From: Symbiodinium natans
Taxonomy: Eukaryota; Sar; Dinophyceae; Suessiales; Symbiodiniaceae
Direction: 5' to 3'
DNA: 64,000 bases
NCBI GenBank assembly: GCA_905221605.1
Contig: CAJNDS010002757.1
Coordinates: 554,001 to 618,000 of the forward strand
The translations under genes and the position numbers were made by a program. Below, piece by piece: positions 59,701 to 64,000 of this stretch (position 1 is its first letter; each line of letters begins with the position of its first letter). The notes beneath the pieces are model-generated. The model ran no database searches, was not told where the DNA came from, and worked only from the letters and a program-made list of their open reading frames with translations.

Positions 59701-62700
59701 CTCAAAGCTAGAACGCTTTGTGGAAACCTTGGTCACAGTCTTACGTAGTTGGCTTTGATTTATGCGGGACCATGAAAGGTCACAGTCTTATTCCGCTGTT
59801 CTGAGATTCCTCACTTGCCTTTTGTGACCAAGCCTTCGAGAAACCCTTGGTGGGGTGGCGGCCGAGGTGTGGTGGTGGCTTCCGTTCTTTTGGATAGGCC
59901 GGGCACTGACCCTAAACCCCAGCCCTGGCACCAGTGATCCACAAGAGTTCGTTAGGCCTTCCGGGTTCACTTTAAACCCTAAGCCCGAAACCTTATATGA
60001 TAGATGTGTTCTTGTTCACATAAAACATATGTGCAATTGTTTATTAAACATGTTTTGTTTGATGGCTCTAAGGGGAGGAGGAGCTCAGAATCAATTCGTA
60101 TGTAGCTGGCTTCTAGGGCTTGTCGGGTCTATAGGATCGGGTTATTAGCGGTGACACTCCACCTGGGCGTTCTTCCCACCGCGGCGGCGCCAACCTCGCA
60201 AATGAAGGAAGCGGCCAGCATCTAGACATAGAGCGAGCAGTCTAAATCGCAGTCTAAGACCTTCAGCCCCCCTACCGCCACGGAACCACTCGAAGAGCGA
60301 ATTGGGGCCTGTTGGAGCAGATGTCACAGGTTTGACGTTCCTGGCGCAATCAAAGCAATCCTGAAATATTGCGTAGTCCCTCTACATACCCAAACAGCCC
60401 CTAAGTATCTGTGAAACCCTGAGGGGTATGTGAAGTTTGGGGCGGTTCATGGATGTTGAGGCCATGGAATCCCCCAAAGCCGCAAGCCCGAAACCCTCAA
60501 CCCCTTGAGTCGGTTCCGGCCAGATCTGGAACAAAAAGTGTTGACAAACTCCCATATGGGCCCAAACGCTTGTATCAGCTGATATCGCCCAGATAGAAAT
60601 TGGCATTTCTCTAGGGCTGCTCGCTCCCCCTCCAATATCAGAAAACAGGGTTTAGGGTTTAGACCCCTTCTCTGATGTGGTGATTGGGCTACCTGGAGGG
60701 CGTTTGAGGGCTCGGGCCAGGTGGGCATCTTTTGCGCAGCCCGACCCCAAACCCTGCACGGTAATCCCTAAGCCCTATACCCTAAACCCGAAAGGTTTCG
60801 GGGAACTTCAGTTTGTTGTGAGGCTCACTCCACAAAAGCCCGAGCCTAAACCATCTAAAGCCATCCTATAAACCATGCTGTACTGAACCACCCTAAACCC
60901 TAAACCCTAAACCCTAAACCCTAAACCCTAAACCCTAAACCCTAAACCCTAAACCCTAAACCCTAAACCCTAAACCCTAAACCCTAAACCCTAAACCCCC
61001 CTAAAGCCCCCCTAAAGCCCCCTAAAGCCCCCTAAAACCCCTTAAACCCTAAACCCTAAACCCCCCAAATAAGCAGCCCGGTGAGGCTTCAACTTTTGGA
61101 ACGTTTTTGCGGGGCAAAGCTACCACTTCAACCGCCTGGGCATGTTCCTCTTCATCATCGCGCTGCAGGCTCTCAGGGCCTTAGGGCTTAGCTTTCGGGT
61201 TTCGGGTTTAGGGTTTAGGGTTTAGGGATTAGGGATTAGGGTTTAGGGTTCAGGGTTTAGGGTTTGGGGTTTAGGGCCTTAGCGCTTTGGATTCAGGGTT
61301 TCCGGGTTTAGCGCCAGAGCCGAATGGTATAAGGACATATAAGGACATGCTTGCGTCAATGGCAAAACAAAGCATGCTCAAGCTGAGGAACACAACCGAA
61401 GAGTCTTTGTAGGTGAGTAGAAGAAGGATTCTGTTTTGTTTGGAGACAACCCAGCCCTAAGCCCCAACCCACACACCTTAAGCCGTTCCCTAAACCCCCA
61501 AAACCCAGAACCCAAAACCCTAAACCAAAACCCAAACCCAAGACCCTCAACCCGAACCTCCACAAGCCTTTGCACCATTCCAACTGAGCTTGAAGCCCCG
61601 AGCCCCCAATCCCTAAGCCCTAAACCCTAAACCCTAAACCCCAAACCCCAAACCCCAAACCCCACGCCCCACACCCGCAACCCTTGACCCTGAACCTACT
61701 CCCCCAACTAATGCCCTCCAGCTCAGCTTCAGGGGGCTTCGAGTGGCCCTAAAGCCCTAGACCCCTAAACCCCGACAAGGTGTAGGGTCGCTGGTGTAAA
61801 GCTCCCTAGCTCTCCATGAGCCCTACACCCGTCAACGCACCGCACCCCCCGGTTCAAGCCCCAGAGCCCTGAACCCTGAAACCTCCCTCCGAAACCCTAA
61901 CCTCCGCCTCCAGCCCTCCTCTTAAAGTGGCACCCGAAACCCGAAAGCTCTGGAGCCCTAAGCCCCAGACCCTTGTACTCCCCTAGCCAAACCCCTAAAC
62001 CCTAAACCCTGAACCCTGAGGCCCTAAAAACCCTAAACCCTAAACCCCAGACCCCAGACCCCAGACCCCAAACCCTAAACCCTAAACCCTAAACCCTAAA
62101 CCCTAAACCCTGAACAGTTCCTGAACTGGGGCATGGTCGTCTGGGCCTCCTTGCGGAGCTCGCTGTGCCCTGGTTGTCGGGCTTCGGGTTTGAGTGGTTT
62201 TAGGGGGCTTTAGGGGGCTTTAGGGGGTTTTAGGGGGGTTTTAGGGGTTTTAGCGGTTTTAGGGGGTTTTAGGGGTTTTTAGGGGGTTTTGGGGGTTTTA
62301 GGGGGTTTAGGGGGTTTAGGGTTTAGGGGGTTTAGGGTTTAGGCGGTTTAGGGCTTAGGCGGTTTAGGATTCAGGCGGGGGGGGTCTTGTTGGGGGTTTT
62401 GGACTTCGGGTTGAACGAGGGGTGCCCGGGTTTTGAGGCGGTTTGTTGGGCTTTCTGGGTTTAAGAGGGGTTTCTGGGTTGAGGGTTCTCTGCGGTTCAT
62501 GGAGAGTTTACGAGTTTTTCGGGTTTGGGCTCGGGCCTCATCTGGTTCTTTGGTACCAAATTTTATGGCTGGCTGAATATATCACCGCACAAGTGCTAAG
62601 GGCGCCAGGGCACATGAATTCGGGCATTTGGTTGGGGGGGGCATCTTCAATGTGGAGGTCTTGTTCGAGTTTGGGCTTTTGGGGTTTGGGGCTCAGGGCC

Positions 62701-63828
62701 ACAACCCTTGACACCACACCCCAAACACTGAAGCCACCCAAACACCCGCGGGGCCAAGCCGTCCTCAGCAAATCTAAGGCAGGCGAGCCTGGAGACGAAC
62801 GAGGCCGGTGGAGAGTTTACAGGGCTTGTTGGAGTCGTTGCTGTCGTGGTTTAGGGGTCCGAGTCTCCCCCAAATCCAACACGCGTGTATAAGAACCGCC
62901 CTAAACCCTAAACCCCAGACTGCAGGTGATCTTCCTCTCCATGGACAGCATCTGGCGCTCGACGCAGAGCTTCTATGTCACGGCGCCAGTTCAGGTCTAC
63001 GCCATCATCAAAGCCTTAGAGGCACCTTGCTTGTCGTGGTAACCTGTGCCCCGCCTCCCTTGGTGTCCCAACTTTTAAGGGGTTTAGTGCTTGGGACTTT
63101 AGGATGTGAGGTTTTTAGGGTTTAGGAGTGCGGCATTCGCAGGGTGGAGGTTGAGGCCTTCCGCTTCTTTCCCATGTAGCTCAGTGTAGGGACCCTCTGA
63201 GTCCTCACTGTCTACTGGGTAAGGTTGCAAAAAGGGTACCGCATTCGTTTGCACACGGTCTAGCCTGTATAAAAACTGGCTCCTTTGCTCAGGATTGGGT
63301 GCGCTACCACTTCTATGGCGAGGACATCACGTTCCAGCGTGCTTCGGAGACCCGCCGCGCCCTCGGCGATCCATGTTTTTCGGGTTTAGGGCAAGACCTG
63401 GGATGCATGTCGGAGCAGGTGACGAGTGTGTGGTGTAATGTTACAATGTTTGTGCAGCTGAGCCTAAGGACACCAGCGGGCGGAGACGTCGATCATGCTC
63501 ATCAAGTACTGGACGCTGTTGCTCATAGCAGGCGCTATGCCCGGCGGAATTCTAAGAGTTTCAAAAGGGGTCTGATACAGCTTAGTGGTAAACAAGCAGG
63601 CAGAATTCACGACCCATATTGGGGCCCAAACGTCAAACTAACTCCGAGCAAACGCTGCGTTGGTCATCAGTCTAGCAGCTCGCTTCAGCGAGGTCTCCAG
63701 AGCGAGTCTTGATTGGCAAGCCTGACCCTATGCCCTAAACCCTGCAGCAACCCTCCTCACCCCTAGCGCCCATTCAAAGTTGGGAGACGATGGTGGCCGC
63801 CGGAGAAGAGTTGCAGCTTGCCTGGCAG
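40625..63828 (+). CDS. Family-2 (cellulose-synthase-like) multi-pass glycosyltransferase, fragmented into tiny exons; continues past window
   Basis: About 38 short + strand exons that I read as one gene, possibly two (40.6-42 kb could be separate). The middle resembles processive GT2 enzymes of the cellulose/chitin synthase class in order: RGLPG then [10 protein letters not shown] (like the KAGALN segment, 48508-48969); [20 protein letters not shown] (like the DxD region, 49538); [13 protein letters not shown] and [18 protein letters not shown] (50470, 50780); [12 protein letters not shown] (51384); [10 protein letters not shown] and [19 protein letters not shown] (52698, 52823); and [12 protein letters not shown] (53459), where the family has the QxxRW acceptor-binding motif. 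Hydrophobic exons follow (54472, 57796, 61120, 62118, 63477), matching C-terminal membrane helices. The expected first catalytic Asp segment is not seen. Such enzymes extrude beta-glucan across the plasma membrane; for dinoflagellates a theca or cyst-wall role is a guess. Phase agrees in many consecutive exons, as noted per exon. Divergence from QxxRW (QQWKE) means activity cannot be assumed. Confidence 0.5.
41271..41346 (+). CDS. Exon
   Basis: Acceptor tgagctgaag. The frame reads [20 protein letters not shown] then QRGAQ. Donor GTGCTGGG, then TTTAGGG repeats. Phase 0 with the GC-donor reading of the previous exon. Confidence 0.45.
41617..41670 (+). CDS. Exon
   Basis: Acceptor ccgaacacag. 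The frame reads [19 protein letters not shown]. The flanking repeats have the opposite polarity to most exons (TTTAGGG before), and the minus strand is open too. Confidence 0.4.
41929..41985 (+). CDS. Exon
   Basis: Acceptor cccagctcag. The frame reads [20 protein letters not shown]. The donor is unclear: GAGCTTAGG (GA donor) or further on. Strong GC3. Confidence 0.45.
42043..42113. mobile_element. MITE-like element, family A, 5'-truncated copy
   Basis: Shares GGGATTATGGTACCCCC, AATCCCTATTAAGGACTG and TTAGTACAAGGGGGAACATCC with the copies at 44150 and 47701, but lacks the left inverted repeat. Confidence 0.6.
42570..42663. mobile_element. MITE-like element, family B
   Basis: Ends ACATGGGGTTTACGAAAAT and (inverse) ATATCGTAAACCCCCACAT form imperfect terminal inverted repeats of about 20 bases. 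The interior carries AATAGACCC, TAGGATCCC and AATAAGGTACCCCC, shared with 54202-54304. No coding. Confidence 0.6.
42822..43090. repeat. (AC)n/(AT)n then (AATAAC)n microsatellite
   Basis: (CA)8, (AT)n at 42838-42875, then about 190 bases of AACAAT/AATAAC words. Confidence 0.9.
43291..43388. repeat. (ATAC)n microsatellite
   Basis: About 24 copies of CATA, immediately upstream of an exon at 43434. Confidence 0.95.
43434..43529 (+). CDS. Exon, GT2-like gene
   Basis: Acceptor tcccttggag. The frame reads [20 protein letters not shown] then [12 protein letters not shown], uniform GC3. Donor GTTTAGGG is the repeat word. Confidence 0.65.
43626..43679 (+). CDS. Exon, GT2-like gene
   Basis: Acceptor cgaaatccag; donor GTGGAGC then TTTAGGG words. 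The best frame is [17 protein letters not shown]. The phase from the preceding exon favours another frame, so one boundary is wrong. Confidence 0.5.
44033..44126 (+). CDS. Exon, GT2-like gene
   Basis: Acceptor cctgttcag. The frame reads [20 protein letters not shown] then [10 protein letters not shown]. Donor GTTGATG. Confidence 0.6.
44150..44245. mobile_element. MITE-like element, family A
   Basis: About 96 bases. The left end TTCCCCCTTATGCTAGCAGTCC is matched in inverse by GGGCTGATAGTAAAAGGGGGG at the right. Sits about 24 bases inside an intron, directly after an exon donor. Confidence 0.65.
44448..44507 (+). CDS. Exon, GT2-like gene
   Basis: CCCTAAA run and acceptor caatccaag. The frame reads [20 protein letters not shown] then V; donor GTCCCCG, or a stop at 44520. 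The frame [20 protein letters not shown] is also open. Confidence 0.5.
44717..44793 (+). CDS. Exon, GT2-like gene
   Basis: Acceptor cgtgggcag. The frame reads [20 protein letters not shown] then LIVL; donor GTGTTTAGGG. Phase 0 from the previous exon. Confidence 0.6.
45573..45631 (+). CDS. Exon, GT2-like gene
   Basis: Acceptor atggctgtgcag after CCCTAAA words; donor GTTTGGTTG. The frame reads [19 protein letters not shown]. Ends in phase 2, matching 45904. Confidence 0.65.
45904..45970 (+). CDS. Exon, GT2-like gene
   Basis: CCCTAAA array and acceptor taaaaag. The frame reads [20 protein letters not shown] then DT; donor GTCGCCC. Phase agrees with both neighbours. Confidence 0.6.
46154..46210 (+). 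CDS. Exon, GT2-like gene
   Basis: CCCCAAA run and acceptor ccccatcag. The frame reads [21 protein letters not shown] donor GCCCTTGG, phase 0 on both sides. Confidence 0.65.
46875..46934 (+). CDS. Exon, GT2-like gene
   Basis: Acceptor gcctcgcaag. The frame reads [22 protein letters not shown] donor GCTTGATG. Phase 0 from 46210. Confidence 0.6.
46935..47531. other. Intron rich in CCCTAAG/CCCCAAA words
   Basis: Degenerate C-rich telomere-like words throughout, with a short TTTAGGG patch at 47190. No exon seen. Confidence 0.4.
47532..47620 (+). CDS. Exon, GT2-like gene
   Basis: Acceptor ctggccgggcag. The frame reads [20 protein letters not shown] then [10 protein letters not shown]. Donor GTGGGTTTTG. 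Phase with 46934 unresolved. Confidence 0.5.
47701..47797. mobile_element. MITE-like element, family A, full copy
   Basis: GGATGTTCCCCTTAGACTAA at the left; the right end GGACTGCTAGTAGAAGGGGC then AACATGCC is its imperfect inverse (about 27-base TIRs). Preceded by TTTAGGTT. Confidence 0.7.
48169..48221 (+). CDS. Exon, GT2-like gene
   Basis: Acceptor aaccactcag; donor GTAAAGGTA. The frame reads [17 protein letters not shown]. Confidence 0.55.
48508..48558 (+). CDS. Exon, GT2-like gene (segment before the KAGALN-like motif)
   Basis: CCCTAAA array, then acceptor cttctttgcag; donor GTGGCTTTC. The frame reads [17 protein letters not shown]. Phase 0 into 48915. Confidence 0.55.
48915..48969 (+). 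CDS. Exon, GT2-like gene (ALNFAANF motif)
   Basis: Acceptor tatccagag after CCCTAAA; donor GTAAGGGG, then TTTAGGG. The frame reads [18 protein letters not shown], aligning by eye with the KAGALN[FY]A segment of cellulose-synthase-like enzymes. Confidence 0.6.
49108..49199 (+). CDS. Possible exon, frame ambiguous
   Basis: Acceptor aatcgcccag; open in two frames ([20 protein letters not shown] or [20 protein letters not shown]). Weak. Confidence 0.3.
49538..49638 (+). CDS. Exon, GT2-like gene (DxD-region-like)
   Basis: Acceptor gtggtctgag. The frame reads [20 protein letters not shown] and then [13 protein letters not shown]. Compare the family pattern D-A-D-x-x-P-x-P-D-F-L-x-x-T-V-P; here [17 protein letters not shown]. 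Donor GTCCGAAAG or GTGCTGG. Confidence 0.6.
50470..50526 (+). CDS. Exon, GT2-like gene
   Basis: Acceptor gttcctgcag. The frame reads [19 protein letters not shown], in the position where the family has the VQTPQxF segment. Confidence 0.55.
50780..50866 (+). CDS. Exon, GT2-like gene
   Basis: The frame reads [20 protein letters not shown] then QNCCGGRL. Donor GTTTAGGG is the repeat word. Phase into 51384 is exact. Corresponds to the segment before the FxCG[ST] region of the family. Confidence 0.65.
51384..51440 (+). CDS. Exon, GT2-like gene
   Basis: Acceptor cacatccgtag. The frame reads [18 protein letters not shown], comparable to the GTNxxxRRxAL segment. The 3' end is not defined. Confidence 0.5.
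52118..52153 (+). CDS. Possible mini-exon, GT2-like gene
   Basis: Acceptor cgcgcgacag; [12 protein letters not shown]; canonical donor GTGAGGTTGG, then TTTAGGG repeats. Confidence 0.4.
52698..52743 (+). CDS. Exon, GT2-like gene
   Basis: Acceptor agcttcgcag. The frame reads [17 protein letters not shown] donor GCCACTATG gives phase 0 into 52823. Confidence 0.5.
52823..52894 (+). CDS. Exon, GT2-like gene
   Basis: Acceptor gaatttcaag. The frame reads [20 protein letters not shown] then NRRW, aligned by eye with the TED-x-x-x-S-x-x-L-x-x-x-G-W-R-S segment. Donor GTGCCGG, though the frame stays open. One-base phase mismatch to the next exon. Confidence 0.55.
53200..53340. repeat. CCCCAAAA 8-mer array
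   Basis: At least 12 tandem CCCCAAAA units, the same 8-mer used as telomere repeat by hypotrich ciliates, embedded in an intron next to CCCTAAA words. Confidence 0.9.
53459..53547 (+). CDS. Exon, GT2-like gene (QxxRW-like)
   Basis: CCCTAAA array and acceptor gcccccag. The frame reads [20 protein letters not shown] then KEGQAQ. The QQWKEG stretch lies where the family carries QxxRW. Donor GTTCAGGAGG, G-rich repeats follow. Confidence 0.6.
54202..54304. mobile_element. MITE-like element, family B, second copy
   Basis: GTGCGGTTTTCGAAAATAGG at the left and GGATATCGTAAACCCCCAT at the right; interior AATAGACCCCCC, TAGTAGGATCCC, AATAAGGTACCCCC. Matches 42570-42663. Confidence 0.6.
54472..54538 (+). 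CDS. Exon encoding a transmembrane helix, GT2-like gene
   Basis: Acceptor cgacaccctcag after CCCTAAA. The frame reads [20 protein letters not shown] then AP: an obvious membrane helix. Donor GTGGGG. Phase into 55193 is exact. Confidence 0.65.
55193..55277 (+). CDS. Exon, GT2-like gene
   Basis: Acceptor tggctcccag. The frame reads [20 protein letters not shown] then PLGNWRN. A GA donor (GATTTC) gives the phase needed by 55674. Confidence 0.6.
55290..55388. repeat. (AT)n microsatellite at an intron 5' end
   Basis: TATA/TACATA repeats directly after the exon; can form a hairpin. Confidence 0.9.
55520..55655. repeat. CCCTAAA array with CCCTATAAA variants
   Basis: About 18 units, two of them CCCTATAAA, ending before the 55674 exon. 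Confidence 0.95.
55674..55722 (+). CDS. Exon, GT2-like gene
   Basis: CCCTAAA array and acceptor ggcaacccag. The frame reads [16 protein letters not shown]; donor GTCGGTG, phase 0 into 56339. Confidence 0.55.
56339..56402 (+). CDS. Exon, GT2-like gene
   Basis: Acceptor taaacccag. The frame reads [20 protein letters not shown] then T; donor GC at 56403 or GT at 56407. Strong coding look. Confidence 0.6.
56658..56760. repeat. (GAT)n microsatellite
   Basis: About 33 trinucleotides GAT with a CTG-rich interruption. Open frames of Asp, Met, His or Ile runs across it are artefacts. Confidence 0.95.
56761..57795. other. Intron-like stretch, no firm exon
   Basis: CCCTAAG/CCCTAAA words at 57010-57130 and 57440-57495, TTTAGGG words at 57295-57350. 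Nothing with clear splice context and GC3. Confidence 0.35.
57796..57866 (+). CDS. Exon encoding a membrane helix, GT2-like gene
   Basis: Acceptor gcgtgcaag. The frame reads [20 protein letters not shown] then FGE; donor GTAGTGC (or GA at 57862). Hydrophobic helix followed by basic residues. Confidence 0.6.
57930..58080. repeat. Direct repeats CCTTATCAGGTTCTNAAGGATACCCCCC
   Basis: Three imperfect tandem copies (near 57935, 57988 and 58024), two followed by TTGAACCCTATGACT and TTTCCCT. Confidence 0.8.
58268..58322 (+). CDS. Exon, GT2-like gene
   Basis: Acceptor aggcctgcacag. The frame reads [17 protein letters not shown]; donor GTGGGGGG. Phase into 61120 is exact. Confidence 0.6.
59145..59245. 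repeat. CCCTTAAA 8-mer array
   Basis: About 12 copies of the 8-mer CCCTTAAA inside the intron, flanked by CCCTAAA 7-mers. Confidence 0.9.
60892..61070. repeat. CCCTAAA array grading into CCCCCTAAAG
   Basis: About 14 perfect units followed by CCCCCTAAAGC words, upstream of the 61120 exon. Confidence 0.95.
61120..61177 (+). CDS. Exon encoding a membrane helix, GT2-like gene
   Basis: Acceptor gcggggcaaag. The frame reads [21 protein letters not shown] donor GCCTTAGGG, a mutated repeat word. Phase agrees on both sides. Confidence 0.65.
62118..62172 (+). CDS. Exon, GT2-like gene
   Basis: CCCTAAA array and acceptor cctgaacag. The frame reads [18 protein letters not shown]; donor GTTGTCGG, then TTTTAGGGG repeats. 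Confidence 0.65.
62190..62380. repeat. TTTTAGGGG / TTTAGGGGG array
   Basis: G-rich degenerate telomere-like array directly after the exon donor. Confidence 0.85.
62926..62994 (+). CDS. Exon, GT2-like gene
   Basis: Acceptor ccagactgcag. The frame reads [20 protein letters not shown] then PVQ; donor GTCTACG. Phase 0 into 63293. Confidence 0.65.
63293..63358 (+). CDS. Exon, GT2-like gene
   Basis: Acceptor tcctttgctcag. The frame reads [20 protein letters not shown] then RR; GC donor GCCCTCGG gives phase 0 into the next exon. The frame is open further, to about 63383. Confidence 0.6.
63477..63540 (+). CDS. Exon encoding a membrane helix, GT2-like gene
   Basis: Acceptor gacaccag. The frame reads [20 protein letters not shown] then M. 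The 3' end is not defined (open to TGA 63573). Confidence 0.5.
63780..63828 (+). CDS. Last exon in window, GT2-like gene
   Basis: Acceptor cattcaaag. The frame reads [16 protein letters not shown]; donor GTGCTATTG. The gene runs off the window. Confidence 0.5.
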
Positions 63829-64000
63829 GTGCTATTGGGGCGTGGGTCCACTACTCGCTTGCAACAAGGCCCTGACGGCGTTGGTTTTTGCTTCAGGGCC
63901 CCTAAACCCTAAACCCTAAACGCTAACTCCTAAACCCCTAAACCCTAAACCCTAACCCGAAACCCTTTTATGGCCGGAGGCTCCAGGAAAAGGGGGGCGC

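Larger units (their letters stand above)
58323..61119 (+). other. 2.8-kb intron
   Basis: Begins with TTTAGGG words (58340-58370), contains an AT-rich unique stretch (58740-59060), a CCCTTAAA 8-mer array (59145-59240), TTTAGGG words (59335-59370), and ends with a roughly 130-base CCCTAAA array plus CCCCCTAAAG words. No exon recognised, though a few short open frames exist. Confidence 0.45.

Noticed and set aside
63555-63620. A-box-like CAGCTTAGTGGTAAA suggesting a tRNA gene
   Set aside because: No matching B box with correct spacing and no cloverleaf that I can fold.

Overview
The window looks like nuclear DNA from a dinoflagellate, probably a Symbiodiniaceae-type alga. Three things point there. 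A degenerate ankyrin-repeat protein near 7.5-8.1 kb carries the short N-terminal domain (MIRVWSLSAEELAAV...) that I associate with a large Symbiodinium family. Coding pieces are short, high-GC3 exons whose junctions are best explained by GT plus GC (and possibly GA) donors. Every gene piece I can support reads on the + strand, as expected for unidirectional dinoflagellate gene arrays. Long open frames are rare; most open frames here are translated repeat DNA.

The dominant feature is plant/alveolate-type telomere repeat (TTTAGGG/CCCTAAA) spread through the window with a consistent polarity. C-rich CCCTAAA runs end just upstream of exons and G-rich TTTAGGG runs begin at or just after the donor. 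The introns are therefore bounded by inverted telomere-like repeats (5' TTTAGGG ... CCCTAAA 3'). In several exons the donor GT or GC lies inside the repeat word itself.

Layout: 0.3-1.1 kb, 3' end of an unrecognised two-exon gene. 1.5 kb, coiled-coil exon. 3.2-9.2 kb, a multi-exon gene with an ankyrin pseudogene inside an intron. 10.2-18.8 kb, a Gly/Pro-rich gene with an acidic C-terminus. 19.3-32.4 kb, a small gene interrupted by an 11.1-kb intron filled with satellites, minisatellites and CT tracts. 33.8-36.5 kb, short exons. 37.0-38.05 kb, a compositionally foreign minus-strand helicase-like relic. 38.6-40.2 kb, a glycosyltransferase-like gene whose four exons are joined by phase-consistent introns. 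40.6-63.8 kb and beyond, tiny exons that I read as one (possibly two) multi-membrane-spanning family-2, cellulose-synthase-like glycosyltransferase gene.

Exon boundaries were placed by eye from open frames, GC-rich third positions, splice signals and reading-phase agreement. Where phases agree across consecutive exons I say so; where they do not, the exon is a lower-confidence call. Two neighbouring glycosyltransferase-type genes hint at a role in glycan or theca synthesis, but that is inference.
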